Positions 25,853 through 35,557 of a DNA stretch of 64,000 bases are shown here, piece after piece. Made by a program: the position numbers and the translations under genes. The notes below the pieces were generated by a model that saw only the letters and a list, made by a program, of their open reading frames with translations, ran no database searches and was not told the origin of the DNA. The stretch is from NCBI RefSeq assembly GCF_000220255.1, contig NZ_GL982514.1, positions 80,938 through 144,937 of the forward strand, given 5' to 3'. This DNA is from Prevotella pallens ATCC 700821 (GTDB lineage: Bacteria; Bacteroidota; Bacteroidia; Bacteroidales; Bacteroidaceae). Position 1 is the stretch's first letter. Every line of letters starts with the position of its first letter.

Positions 25853-27910
25853 TTACTTAATTAAGTCTACCGAACGCTTAATAAACTTGTCGAGCGCAGC
25901 ACCCTTTAGCAATCCGTTTTGCAAGAGAGCAAGGTCTATTAGCTGATGTATGGCATTGTTGTTCTTGGCATAATCGGCTATCACAGAGTTCTTTTCGTTA
26001 CGCTGTTTTGTAAGTTCGTCCTCTGTATTCTTAAGTTCGTCCTTCTCGTTTTGGGTAACTTCTTCTGGCTTTTTCTTACCCTGTTCCTGTCGTAAGGCAG
26101 CTTCGCGCGCCTGCAAGCCCTTAATTTCGCTACGTATAGGCTGCAGTTTTTCGGCAGTAGAAGCATTGCTTTCGTTCAGAATTTGCTTAATAATGGCATG
26201 GTCAGAGTTCAGTACAATGGTGTAAGTGTCGGGCATTTGTGCATAGAAACCCATACCTTGTTGGTATTGGCTCATCTCTTTCATACGGCGCATATACTCG
26301 TTTTGTGTAGCCACAATAGGCTGAGCGGTTTCGCCAAGTGGTTCTACGTTCACCATAAATTCTGCTTTTTCCACCTTAGGCATCTGCGATTGGAACGCCT
26401 GTGTTAGTGTATCGGCATCGTTTTCGCCAAGTTTTTCGCCCTTTGTTTCATCGTTTTTCGCAATAATATGGTCTATAATGTCAGAGTCTACCCGTACAAA
26501 ACGCGACTTTTCGAGCTTTTGTTCCAACATAGAAAGCATAGGAACGTCTAGCTGTCCATCGGCTAACAGCACCGAATATCCCTTTGCGCGTGCTGTTTCA
26601 ATGTACGAATACTGTTCCTCTTTGTTGGTTGCGTAGAGATAAACAAGCGTTCCGTCCTTATCGGTTTGGTTGTCTTTAATAAGCGTTTTATACTCTTCGA
26701 AGGTGAAGTTCTTGCCATCTACATCGGTAAAGAGCGAGAAATCTTTTGCACGATCGTAGAAATCGGGTTGCGAAAGCATACCATAGTTCACGAAAAGCTT
26801 AAGGTCTTGCCACTTTTCTTCGTACTCTTTGCGGTTTTCTTTGAATATTCCGTTGAGCCTATCTGCCACTTTCTTGGTAATGTAAGTAGATATTTTCTTT
26901 ACGTTAGCATCGCTTTGCAAATAGCTTCGGCTTACATTCAGTGGAATATCTGGTGAGTCTATCACACCATGAAGTAGGGTAAGAAACTCCGGAACAATAC
27001 CTTCTACCTGGTCTGTAACGAATACTTGGTTGCAATATAGCTGTATTTTGTTACGCTGAAGCTCTATATTGTTCTTCACACGTGGGAAATACAGAATACC
27101 AGTAAGGTGGAATGGATAGTCAACATTTAGGTGAATCCAGAACAAAGGCTCGTCGTTCATTGGGAAGAGTGTACGATAGAACTGCTTATAGTCGTCGTCT
27201 TTCAGTTCAGCGGGTGCTTTTGTCCATAGCGGTTCCACGTTGTTTATAACGTTATCCTCGTCTGTTTCCACGCTTTTACCGTCTTTCCATTCTGTCTTTT
27301 TGCCAAAAACTACAGGCACAGCCATAAACTTACAGTACTTGTTTAGTAGGCTTTCTATTTTCTGTTTCTGCAAAAACTCCTTGCAATCGTCGTCTATATA
27401 GAGCACAACATCGGTGCCATGGGTTGCCTTTTCGGTGTCTTCTATCGAAAATTCAGGACTTCCGTCGCAGCTCCAACGTACTGCTTGTGCGCCGTCGCGA
27501 TAGCTTTTAGTTACTATTTCAACCTTTTTAGACACCATAAAGGCAGAGTAGAAGCCCAAACCAAAGTGTCCTATAATGGCTTCAGCCTTATCTTTGTACT
27601 TGTCTAAGAAGTCTGTAACACCCGAAAAAGCTATTTGGTTAATGTATTTGTCTATCTCTTCTGCCGTCATACCTATACCATTATCGCTCACGGTGAGTGT
27701 TCCTGCCTTCTCGTCGAGGCTTACACGAACCTTCAAATCGGTGGTTTCGCCTTTAAACTCGCCTGTTGCGGCAAGCGTACGTAGCTTTTGTGTAGCGTCT
27801 ACAGCGTTAGATACCAACTCGCGAAGGAAGATATCGTGGTCTGAATAGAGGAATTTCTTAATAACAGGGAATATATTCTCTGTTGTTACACCTATTTTTC
27901 CTTTTTGCAT
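25853..27910 (-). CDS. htpG: Molecular chaperone HtpG (Hsp90)
   Basis: 685 aa, normal length for the Bacteroidetes form. N-terminal GHKL ATPase: FLRELVSNAVDATQKLR (helix with catalytic Glu), DNGIGMTAEEIDKYINQIAF and GHFGLGFYSAFMVSKKVEI. The middle and C-terminal domains follow, with a charged linker rich in Lys/Glu near residues 600-640. It refolds client proteins in the cytoplasm using ATP. Monocistronic, with the terminator at 25784. Confidence 0.97.
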   Translation of the reverse strand: MQKGKIGVTTENIFPVIKKFLYSDHDIFLRELVSNAVDATQKLRTLAATGEFKGETTDLKVRVSLDEKAGTLTVSDNGIGMTAEEIDKYINQIAFSGVTDFLDKYKDKAEAIIGHFGLGFYSAFMVSKKVEIVTKSYRDGAQAVRWSCDGSPEFSIEDTEKATHGTDVVLYIDDDCKEFLQKQKIESLLNKYCKFMAVPVVFGKKTEWKDGKSVETDEDNVINNVEPLWTKAPAELKDDDYKQFYRTLFPMNDEPLFWIHLNVDYPFHLTGILYFPRVKNNIELQRNKIQLYCNQVFVTDQVEGIVPEFLTLLHGVIDSPDIPLNVSRSYLQSDANVKKISTYITKKVADRLNGIFKENRKEYEEKWQDLKLFVNYGMLSQPDFYDRAKDFSLFTDVDGKNFTFEEYKTLIKDNQTDKDGTLVYLYATNKEEQYSYIETARAKGYSVLLADGQLDVPMLSMLEQKLEKSRFVRVDSDIIDHIIAKNDETKGEKLGENDADTLTQAFQSQMPKVEKAEFMVNVEPLGETAQPIVATQNEYMRRMKEMSQYQQGMGFYAQMPDTYTIVLNSDHAIIKQILNESNASTAEKLQPIRSEIKGLQAREAALRQEQGKKKPEEVTQNEKDELKNTEDELTKQRNEKNSVIADYAKNNNAIHQLIDLALLQNGLLKGAALDKFIKRSVDLIK

Positions 27911-28346
27911 ATTATATATTTTTATTTGTTAATTTCTATCTGCTTGTATCAATACAAATGGTGTGCCAAAATGCCGTAGATGTGCCTTTGCACCGCAAAA
28001 ATGTTTTGTTTTGCTTTTAATATCTATACTTTCATTATGTGAAAATATCTAACATTATTCTAATTATAACCCTTATTATGCCATATTTTCTATTTATTTT
28101 CCTATTTTTGTAGCGGTAAATGGTCTTGCCAAAACTAAATAACAACAAAAAATGGGCATTGTTTTAAATGTCTATATCGTGGCAGACTCATTGAAATACA
28201 GTTATTCTCTATGCTTCGAAGAGCTAAAAACTTAGACAAACATAATAGATTAGAGAGACTAAAAATGGTGTAACAATAATTAACTGTCGGACAAAATAGG
28301 GTGCGAAAACCAAAATTTCCACACCGCATATCCATTTATTGGCTAT
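27911..28346. other. Intergenic region between htpG and cobO, with promoter and possible small ORF
   Basis: A 6-2-6 dyad (TTGTAT CA ATACAA) near 27944 precedes htpG and could be an operator. On the plus strand the -7 box TATTTTTG (28103-28110) heads toward the adenosyltransferase gene, leaving a leader of about 230 nt. A 27-codon ORF (28152-28235, MGIVLNVYIVADSLKYSY...) lies in the leader; I cannot tell whether it is translated. Confidence 0.35.
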
Positions 28347-28883
28347 ATGAATGTAAAGAGAACAGCAGCTCGGGGACAGGTCCAAGTGTACACGGGCAAC
28401 GGAAAAGGGAAGACCACAGCAGCCTTTGGACTAGCCATACGTGCATGTATGGCAGGCAAAAAAGTGTTTATTGGACAATTTATGAAGTCGATACAATACA
28501 ACGAAACACGTATTGCCAAGTTCATAGACAACCTTTCTATAGAGCAATTTGGTAATGGTTGCCTACTTACGCGCGCCCCTTCGGCAATAGATAAACAGCA
28601 CGCTCAAGACGGATTAGCACGGTGTGCAGAACTTCTTAGTTCGGGAGAATGGGACGTAGTGATATTCGATGAAATAACAATAGCACTACACATGGAACTT
28701 ATTAGCATAGACGAACTTATACAAGCATTAGAAAACAGAGACCCAAAAACCGAAGTTGTGCTTACTGGTCGTTATGCTCCGAAACAACTAATTGCCTATG
28801 CCGACCTTGTAACAGATATGCAAGAGGTGAAGCATTACTACACCACCAAAGGAGTGTTGTCGCGTAATGGCATAGACAGATAG
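28347..28883 (+). CDS. cobO: Cob(I)alamin adenosyltransferase, CobO/CobA type
   Basis: 178 aa. Walker A near residue 18 (GNGKGKTTAAFGLAIRA), Walker B-like WDVVIFDEITIALHM, and a late VLTGRYAPKQLIAYADLVTD. It attaches the 5'-deoxyadenosyl group from ATP to cob(I)alamin, giving coenzyme B12. No other cobalamin gene is close, so it probably serves salvage. Usual length; intact. Confidence 0.92.
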   Translation: MNVKRTAARGQVQVYTGNGKGKTTAAFGLAIRACMAGKKVFIGQFMKSIQYNETRIAKFIDNLSIEQFGNGCLLTRAPSAIDKQHAQDGLARCAELLSSGEWDVVIFDEITIALHMELISIDELIQALENRDPKTEVVLTGRYAPKQLIAYADLVTDMQEVKHYYTTKGVLSRNGIDR

Positions 28884-29270
28884 GTGTTTAAAAAGCAGCT
28901 TACCACTTGTTTTACACATTCCAAAAATAGCTTTTGGTGTGTGCTTACGCCCTTTAGCCTAACACAGCCTATCATACTGAAACACAGCACTATATAGAGG
29001 GGGTTTCAAAAACCCCCTTTTTGCGTTGCAAAAGTATGGTTTTTGGCGTGTAAAAAGTAGGTTTTTGCATTGCAAAAGTATGGTTTTTGTTTTTTAAGAG
29101 AGTGTTTTTTGTTTTGCAATACATCATACCGCACCCACGAACACCCACAAATGGCATTGCAATACATCGTACCACGCCCCCGAACACCCCCAAAATGGCG
29201 TTGCGTTGGTGCTATTTGGCTATATAATATTTACCTATTTTTGGGTATTGCCCACCTTTTTATATCTTAC
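28884..29270. repeat. Modular repeat cluster D and gene-free spacer
   Basis: At 28997-29096: GAGGGGGTTTCAAAAACCCCC followed by TTTTT forms a compact hairpin with a T run, then units with centres GTATGG, GTAGG and GTATGG. Further on, ACACCCACAAATGGCATTGC-type sequence occurs twice (29145, 29190). The hairpin may serve as terminator of cobO. No gene. Confidence 0.7.
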
Positions 29271-29278
29271 TAACTTTG
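29271..29278 (+). promoter_or_regulatory. Promoter of the LRR gene
   Basis: -7 box TAACTTTG about 50 nt before the start at 29328. Confidence 0.5.
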
Positions 29279-29327
29279 CATTTGCAAAATAAAAATATTA
29301 TAAAACAAATTCTAAATGATAATTATT

Positions 29328-30446
29328 ATGAGAAAAAACTACTTTTTGTTGTTCGTGTGCGGACTACTTTTTTCGTTCACCAATGCTATGGCTGCGGTGG
29401 GAAATGGTGTAATTAAATTTAAAACAAACACACCAATAGGACAGAAAATGACGATAGAAATGCTTATTTTCGACGGTTTAGACGAAGACGGAGACACAAA
29501 AGATAAAGACCCTAACATAGGCGATAACTTCTCTATAGACGGTGCAAGCAACATAAGCGTGGCAGGAATGAAAGTGTTTTTCACAGTAAATGCACCCGAA
29601 ATAACCATTCATGGCGATGCAGACTACCTATCTATGCCAGCACAAGGTGTAACTTCTATAGACCTAAGTAAGGCTAACGAACTGCGCGAACTACGGGTAA
29701 ACGAAAATCCAATTACCAGTATCGATCTTTCTAAAGCAACAAACTTAAGCGTGGTTTGGGCAAGCTATTGCAAAGAACTCACCACTGTTAATTTAGAAAA
29801 CACCCAAAACCTTACAGCAATATCGTTGCAAGGAACACAAATTACGGCACTTAATTTGAGCAATAGTCCTAACATTAGAACTCTTAATGTAGGCGAAAAC
29901 CAAAACCTAAGAACCATTGACGTAACAAAACTTCTATTTCTTGAGGAGCTATGGGTGAATGGAAACGGCATTGAAAACTTAGATGTTTCTGAGAATCCGA
30001 ACCTCGAAAGGTTAGAATGTAGCCAGAATAGTCTTACCAAATTAGACGTTTCACACAATCCAAGAATAGAGTTCTTGTCGTGCTGGGGCAACAAGTTGGC
30101 TGGCGAATCAATGGATAAACTTATAGCATCTCTGGTAAAAGAAACCGAAGGAAACGAGAGAGAGTTCTGCGTTTACAACAAACTTTACGACAAAGAACAC
30201 AATTCTTTAACCGTAAAACAAGCCACAGCGGTGAAAGAACGTGGGTGGACACCAAAGCAAGCAACAGGTTCTATGGACCTATTTACGTGGAAAGAGTTTG
30301 ACGGCGACGATGCTACTGGCATCAGCAACGCCACTATGAATAGCAAAGATAATGGTGCTTGGTACGACTTAAACGGCAGACGCATAGCTCAACCCGTACA
30401 AAAGGGCATCTATATACATGGAGGTAAGAAAATAGTAGTCAGGTAA
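29328..30446 (+). CDS. Secreted leucine-rich repeat protein
   Basis: 372 aa from MRKNYFLLFVCGLLFSFTNA (signal peptide). LRR units of about 21-23 residues follow (VTSIDLSKANELRELRVNEN, ITALNLSNSPNIRTLNVGEN, LTKLDVSHNPRIEFLSCWGN). The C-terminus has AWYDLNGRRIAQPVQKGIYI with a basic end (KKIVVR), the Prevotella-type end domain for secretion and surface linkage. Such proteins are surface adhesins or binders; the ligand is unknown. Monocistronic. Confidence 0.8.
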   Translation: MRKNYFLLFVCGLLFSFTNAMAAVGNGVIKFKTNTPIGQKMTIEMLIFDGLDEDGDTKDKDPNIGDNFSIDGASNISVAGMKVFFTVNAPEITIHGDADYLSMPAQGVTSIDLSKANELRELRVNENPITSIDLSKATNLSVVWASYCKELTTVNLENTQNLTAISLQGTQITALNLSNSPNIRTLNVGENQNLRTIDVTKLLFLEELWVNGNGIENLDVSENPNLERLECSQNSLTKLDVSHNPRIEFLSCWGNKLAGESMDKLIASLVKETEGNEREFCVYNKLYDKEHNSLTVKQATAVKERGWTPKQATGSMDLFTWKEFDGDDATGISNATMNSKDNGAWYDLNGRRIAQPVQKGIYIHGGKKIVVR

Positions 30447-30471
30447 CAACACTTTCGTATACAGTAAAAAA

Positions 30472-30508
30472 CCAGAGTTTCCGTGCGCTTTTTGCATGGA
30501 AACTTTGG
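30472..30508 (+). terminator. Hairpin after the LRR gene
   Basis: CCAGAGTTTCC and GGAAACTTTGG pair with one mismatch around a 15-nt loop, followed by a T-rich stretch. Confidence 0.6.
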
Positions 30509-30672
30509 TACTTTTAAATGCATAACAACCATTTGCGAAACACAATTCTGCTATTGTAGAATTGCGAATGTGATGCATTGGCATATAAAAAATGTACAGG
30601 CAACAAACCGTGCTCCCTACAATTAAACCCCACAAACATTGTAAATAGCAACAAAAAAATATTTAATATAAG

Positions 30673-33396
30673 GTGAAAAAACTCTTATTTACACTCCTTG
30701 TAAGCCTATTTTGTAGTCAGATACAAGCCCAAATGCGTTGCAAAGTGTTAGAAGCAGGCACACAGCAACCCATTATAGGCGCAACAGTTATGGCACTTAA
30801 CACAAAAAAAATAGTAGCCGTAACCGACCAAAACGGTTGTTTCCTACTATCAACAAGCTTCAATCAGCAGGTAAAAATATCCTATATAGGCTACAAACCC
30901 CTACAAGTGGTGCCCAAACAAGGGGCAGTTTACCATCTAAATTTAGACGTAAACAGTTTGCAAGAAGTGGTTGTTACCGCACAAGAAGGGCGTGGCTTGT
31001 CGAGCGTTTCCACCATTAGCAAGCAAGCAATGGAGCATTTGCAGCCCTCAAGCTTTACCGATTTGCTGGAACTTTTACCGGGAGGACGAGCACACGACCC
31101 ACATCTTAATGTGCCAAACACCATAAATCTGCGCGAAGTGCCCATAGCAAGCAACCAGTATAACACCTCTTCTCTGGGCACACGCTTTATTATTGACGGT
31201 GCACCAGTTAGCGTAAATGGAAACATGCAATACCTTTCGGGAGCAGTAGACCGCACATCTGGCAAACGAAACTACACAAATGCAGGAGTAGATATGCGTA
31301 CTATTTCTACCGACGATATACAAGAAGTAACCATTGTGCGAGGCATTCCGTCGGTGCAATATGGCGATCTTACCAGCGGTTTAGTAAAGGTTAAGCGAAC
31401 AAAAGGTGGCAATTTCCTCTCCGCAAGGTTCAAAGCCGATATGGATTCGAAGCTGTTTTATTTGGCAAAAGCCTTTGAGTGGCAATCTAAAAAACTATCG
31501 CTCAACCTCAGTGCCGACTATCTTGACAACAAAGCAGAGCCACGAAACCTGCTCGAAACCTACCAACGCATCACCCTTTCGGCACGTCTTAACAAACAAT
31601 GGAACACAGAAACAATGCGCTATAACGCCTCGTTGAATGTAGATTATGGTGGTTCGTTCGACAACGATAAGGTAGATCCAGAGTTCAACCATGGGGGAAT
31701 AGACAAGTATAAGTCTACCTACAACCGCTATGCAACCAGTTTTTTGTTTGCCATAAATAGCAAAAACAATAAAACTTTCTTTACCAATGGCGAGCTGTCG
31801 GCATCGTTTTCGTACGAACGAAACCGCTTAGAACGCACCAAACTTGTACAGTTAGACGGCGACACACCCGCAGCAACAACCATGACAAACGGCGAAAGCG
31901 ATGCCGTGTTAATATCTCCTTACAAATATACCGCCACACATACGGTAGACGGAAAACCCATTAGCGTGTATCTAAAAGCCAATGCCAACTTTACACTACC
32001 CATAAAAGGACTCTCTAACACTATGCTTGTGGGAACCGATTACCAGATGGATCGCAACCTTGGAGAGGGTCAAATGTTCGACCGTTTGCACCCCGTTTAC
32101 ACCGGAGCATCGTATCGTCCGCGCCGATATGCCGACATTCCAGCCTCGCAAACATTGGCTGCTTACATAGAAGAAACCCTTAGTAAAGGCATAGGAAACC
32201 ACAAATTAGACATAGAAATGGGCGTGCGAGCCGAAACAATGCTGGGTATAAGTAAACGTTTTGCCATATATAATAAGGTGAATATAGACCCACGACTGAA
32301 TGCAGGGTGGACTTTTCCATCGTTTAACCTGTGCCAACGCCCCATAACAGTGAGCCTTTCGAGCGGAATAGGCTGGCAAAGTATGTTTCCAACCATAGAT
32401 TTGCTCTATCCAGAACCCACCTATATGGACATAGTAGAGCTGAACTACTATCACGAAAACCCACAATACAGGCGTATGTACCTACAAACCTACGTGGTAG
32501 ACCCTACTAACACGGCACTGAAAGCGGCACGAAACCTAAAGTGGGAAGCCAAAACAGATGTGGAATGGGGTGGAAACAGGCTCACACTAACCTATTTTGT
32601 GGAAGACATGAAATCGGGTTTTCGCACTATGGAAGTATATGCTCCATACGCTTATAAGGAGTTTGATGCCTCTGGAATAGACCCCGATGCACTTACAAAC
32701 CGTCCCGATATTAGCACATTGCCCTACCAAACAAAGCGCGTAATGCGGGCTTACGACCACGCTTCTAATGGTAGTAGAACCTATAAACAAGGTTTAGAGT
32801 GGGTGCTATCCACAGTTCGCTTTCCTGTTATCAATACTAGGCTCACCATAACAGGGGCTTGGTTTCGCACCGAATACCACAATTCGCAACCCATAATGTA
32901 CAAACCTGCTAAGATGGTGGGTGGCGAACCACTCGAAATAGTGGGCATATACAAAGACGACGATGGCTTTATAAGAGAAATGGTAAATACCAATTTCACC
33001 TTCGATACCACCATTCCAAAACTCAAATTGGGCTTCTCGCTATCGGCACAATGTGTTTGGCTCACCGCAGAACAGTCTATGCGGAAAGAAAATATGCCGT
33101 TGAAATATATGGATACCAACGGAAACATACACCCATACACCGAAACCGACACACACGATACCTACTTACAATATCTCGTTAGAACCTATACCGATGGAAT
33201 GTTTACCCGACAAACCGTTCCATTTAGTATGGATTTGAACCTGAAGGCTACCAAAAAACTCTTCAACAACAAGCTTATGGTGGCACTATTTGTAAACAAA
33301 CTGTGGGACATACACCCCGATTACAAACGCAACAACTTTGTTATAAGACGATATGTAACACCATATTTCGGACTGGAAATGAACGTAAAACTATAG
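30673..33396 (+). CDS. TonB-dependent receptor, first gene of an outer membrane/peptidase operon
   Basis: 907 aa with a GTG start (30673) at the head of a clean signal peptide (KKLLFTLLVSLFCSQIQAQ). Carboxypeptidase-regulatory-like domain (CKVLEAGTQQPIIGATVMAL), TonB box region SLQEVVVTAQE, then a plug containing FIIDGAPVSVNGNMQY and IQEVTIVRGIPSVQYGDLTS, and a beta-barrel ending TPYFGLEMNVKL. The long plug insertion (GGRAHDPHLNVPNTINLREV) is unlike siderophore receptors. The four genes that follow on the same strand suggest import or processing of peptides or a peptide-bound ligand. Confidence 0.85.
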   Translation: MKKLLFTLLVSLFCSQIQAQMRCKVLEAGTQQPIIGATVMALNTKKIVAVTDQNGCFLLSTSFNQQVKISYIGYKPLQVVPKQGAVYHLNLDVNSLQEVVVTAQEGRGLSSVSTISKQAMEHLQPSSFTDLLELLPGGRAHDPHLNVPNTINLREVPIASNQYNTSSLGTRFIIDGAPVSVNGNMQYLSGAVDRTSGKRNYTNAGVDMRTISTDDIQEVTIVRGIPSVQYGDLTSGLVKVKRTKGGNFLSARFKADMDSKLFYLAKAFEWQSKKLSLNLSADYLDNKAEPRNLLETYQRITLSARLNKQWNTETMRYNASLNVDYGGSFDNDKVDPEFNHGGIDKYKSTYNRYATSFLFAINSKNNKTFFTNGELSASFSYERNRLERTKLVQLDGDTPAATTMTNGESDAVLISPYKYTATHTVDGKPISVYLKANANFTLPIKGLSNTMLVGTDYQMDRNLGEGQMFDRLHPVYTGASYRPRRYADIPASQTLAAYIEETLSKGIGNHKLDIEMGVRAETMLGISKRFAIYNKVNIDPRLNAGWTFPSFNLCQRPITVSLSSGIGWQSMFPTIDLLYPEPTYMDIVELNYYHENPQYRRMYLQTYVVDPTNTALKAARNLKWEAKTDVEWGGNRLTLTYFVEDMKSGFRTMEVYAPYAYKEFDASGIDPDALTNRPDISTLPYQTKRVMRAYDHASNGSRTYKQGLEWVLSTVRFPVINTRLTITGAWFRTEYHNSQPIMYKPAKMVGGEPLEIVGIYKDDDGFIREMVNTNFTFDTTIPKLKLGFSLSAQCVWLTAEQSMRKENMPLKYMDTNGNIHPYTETDTHDTYLQYLVRTYTDGMFTRQTVPFSMDLNLKATKKLFNNKLMVALFVNKLWDIHPDYKRNNFVIRRYVTPYFGLEMNVKL

Positions 33397-33453
33397 AAAA
33401 ATACGGAAACGCACACCGTGTGCCTATCCAAACACATAAAAACAAACCCTACA

Positions 33454-33831
33454 ATGAAATGCTTATTCTATATTATGGTTGTGCTTATGCTACCCTTACT
33501 GGCAATAAGGTGTACACAAAAAGACGACGACTACTATACGCAAGCAATGGTAACACTGCAAGTTCCCGACACTATAACACCCATAGAAATGCAAGGAACT
33601 GTGGTGCTTAAAAACCTATCGAATGGCAGAAGCTACACCGTTTCCACATTTCAAGAAAACACTGCCACCATTAACGTGTTGCGAGGAGCATATATGATGG
33701 ACGCCGAAGGTACCATACGATACCGAATGGCAGACGGAACAGAAGGCGTAAAATACTATAGAGCATCGGAAAACTATATAGAAATTGTTGCTCACCCCAC
33801 ACAAATACGCACCAATATACTATTTATGTAA
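33454..33831 (+). CDS. Small lipoprotein, paralogue of the N-terminal domain of the DUF4876-like protein
   Basis: 125 aa from MKCLFYIMVVLMLPLLAIRC; the ATG at 33418 is ahead of the signal sequence. Lipobox LAIRC. The body (VTLQVPDTITPIEMQGTVVL, NATINVLRGAY-like AYMMDAEGTIRYRM) matches the pattern of the first domain of the protein at 35558 (LTIPLNINGATLTQATAVLT, GNYNIAVKGTINYKL). So the operon encodes a one-domain and a multi-domain version. Function unknown. Confidence 0.65.
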   Translation: MKCLFYIMVVLMLPLLAIRCTQKDDDYYTQAMVTLQVPDTITPIEMQGTVVLKNLSNGRSYTVSTFQENTATINVLRGAYMMDAEGTIRYRMADGTEGVKYYRASENYIEIVAHPTQIRTNILFM

Positions 33832-33870
33832 AAACAATAAACTATTGGTATGTATAAACTATATAATTCC

Positions 33871-33963
33871 TGCAAAAACAAAAACCCCCTTTTTGCAAAA
33901 CAAAAACTACCTTTTTGCACGCCAAAAACTACCTTTTTGCAATGCAAAAACCATACTTTTGAA
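33871..33963. repeat. Modular repeat cluster E inside the operon
   Basis: Units with centres CCCCC, CTACC, CTACC and CCATAC between the lipoprotein and the beta-barrel gene. It is the only cluster lying between genes that otherwise look co-transcribed. Confidence 0.7.
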
Positions 33964-33992
33964 ATTCAACCACCTACTTATGTAAATACGAA

Positions 33993-35525
33993 ATGAGAAG
34001 ATACCTATTTATAACCCTTTGTTGTTGTTTGCTGTTTTCGCCCATAAGAGCACACGAAAAAGACACTATAGCAATTGCCGAACACCAAAACCAGTGGACA
34101 AAAGTGTTAGACAACGCCCTGCACAACCCAGCTTTTATGCACAACGTGTACACCACATCGCTATCGGAAATGTATCTGAACCTGAACTATAAACATGCCA
34201 ACATTCCACAACAACCACAATTGGGCAATGCACACACACTGGGCAATGCAACCGTAAGCTCTTATTTGCATCTCAATGCTACCACTACCGTATGGGGAGG
34301 AGCATCTTACAAAACAGGAAAAATACGCAATATACGTTTCAATTCCACCTCCGACTACGAACAACTATACCCATACGTAATGGCAGATACCATTGGAGGA
34401 GACCTGCAAAACGAGCAATATGCCTTTTACGGAGGCTATGCCGTGAAGCTGAAACAATGGACCTTTGGAGCAAAAATAAACTTTAGAGCCGAACACGAAT
34501 ACCGAACCATCGACCCCAGACCACGAGGAATAGCAACCGATTTGACCCTACGTGTGGGACTGGCTCGTGCTTATGGAAACTACAATATAGGGGCAGGAGT
34601 GGGTATGCACACCTATAAACAAACCAACAATGTAGACTTTTACAACCCTTTGGGCGTAGTTCCAGAATACCACATGACGGGACTTGGAACCAACTATGTG
34701 CGCTTTGCAGGTGCAATACGCTCGTCGTACTATAAAGGAACAGGCACCATTGCCGACCTACAGCTAACTCCATTAAACACCAGTGGCGCATATTTGTCAG
34801 TCGAAGGAACATATATGCCTTACAACAACATACTTACCGAACTTAACGCACTACCCATTAGCAAACTCGAAGTTACCACTATGGCAGCACAAGCAGGCTG
34901 GAAACACGAAGGAAAATGGCGGTGGGCACTCTTCGCAGGATACCGTACGGAACACCGGCGAGGTAAAGAACACATAGCAGGAAGCTCGTCGAGCACCGAA
35001 TATAAGTCGCTTATAACACTCTCAATGTACCAAAACAACAAAGCCGACTACCATTTGGGCGGAGCATTAAGCACAGGCAACCAATCGAAAATAATGCTTA
35101 ACGCACAGTTAGGGTGGCTAAACGACTATTCGGAATACATAGATTTGCGACGCGAAATGGCATTTGCAAAAACCTACGGACGGCTCGGTTGGCAGTGGTT
35201 ATGGTGCAACAAAACACAACAAAAACACCAAAACACAGCACAATGGCAAATAGAATGGAACACAAATGCTGCCTATTTCCACAACAACTCTAAACGAATT
35301 GTTATGCCATACGCCATTATGGATAAGCAAATAACACAACTTGTAAACAACATATATGCCACCAAAACAGCGCATCTCTGGACTTTAGCAACACAATGCA
35401 CCGTCTATCATCAGCCCAAACAGTGGAAAGGGGTAGGCGTTTTCCTAAAAACAGCCTTCGCTTATAGCCATTCTGCCTTGCTACATCAGGTAGAAACAAA
35501 CGTTGCAATGGGCGTAACCTTCTAA
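33993..35525 (+). CDS. Outer membrane beta-barrel protein (DUF6850-like)
   Basis: 510 aa with signal peptide (MRRYLFITLCCCLLFSPIRA). Alternating aromatic/polar strands throughout (AYFHNNSKRIVMPY, YEQLYPYVMADTIGG, FGAKINFRAEHEYR) and a terminal GVTF fit an outer-membrane barrel. The DUF6850 name rests on gene order (TonB receptor, lipoprotein, barrel, DUF4876, M16), so it is moderately sure. Role unknown; perhaps a partner of the receptor. Confidence 0.65.
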   Translation: MRRYLFITLCCCLLFSPIRAHEKDTIAIAEHQNQWTKVLDNALHNPAFMHNVYTTSLSEMYLNLNYKHANIPQQPQLGNAHTLGNATVSSYLHLNATTTVWGGASYKTGKIRNIRFNSTSDYEQLYPYVMADTIGGDLQNEQYAFYGGYAVKLKQWTFGAKINFRAEHEYRTIDPRPRGIATDLTLRVGLARAYGNYNIGAGVGMHTYKQTNNVDFYNPLGVVPEYHMTGLGTNYVRFAGAIRSSYYKGTGTIADLQLTPLNTSGAYLSVEGTYMPYNNILTELNALPISKLEVTTMAAQAGWKHEGKWRWALFAGYRTEHRRGKEHIAGSSSSTEYKSLITLSMYQNNKADYHLGGALSTGNQSKIMLNAQLGWLNDYSEYIDLRREMAFAKTYGRLGWQWLWCNKTQQKHQNTAQWQIEWNTNAAYFHNNSKRIVMPYAIMDKQITQLVNNIYATKTAHLWTLATQCTVYHQPKQWKGVGVFLKTAFAYSHSALLHQVETNVAMGVTF

Positions 35526-35557
35526 CAAAAAACCCATTATAACAACACAATATAACA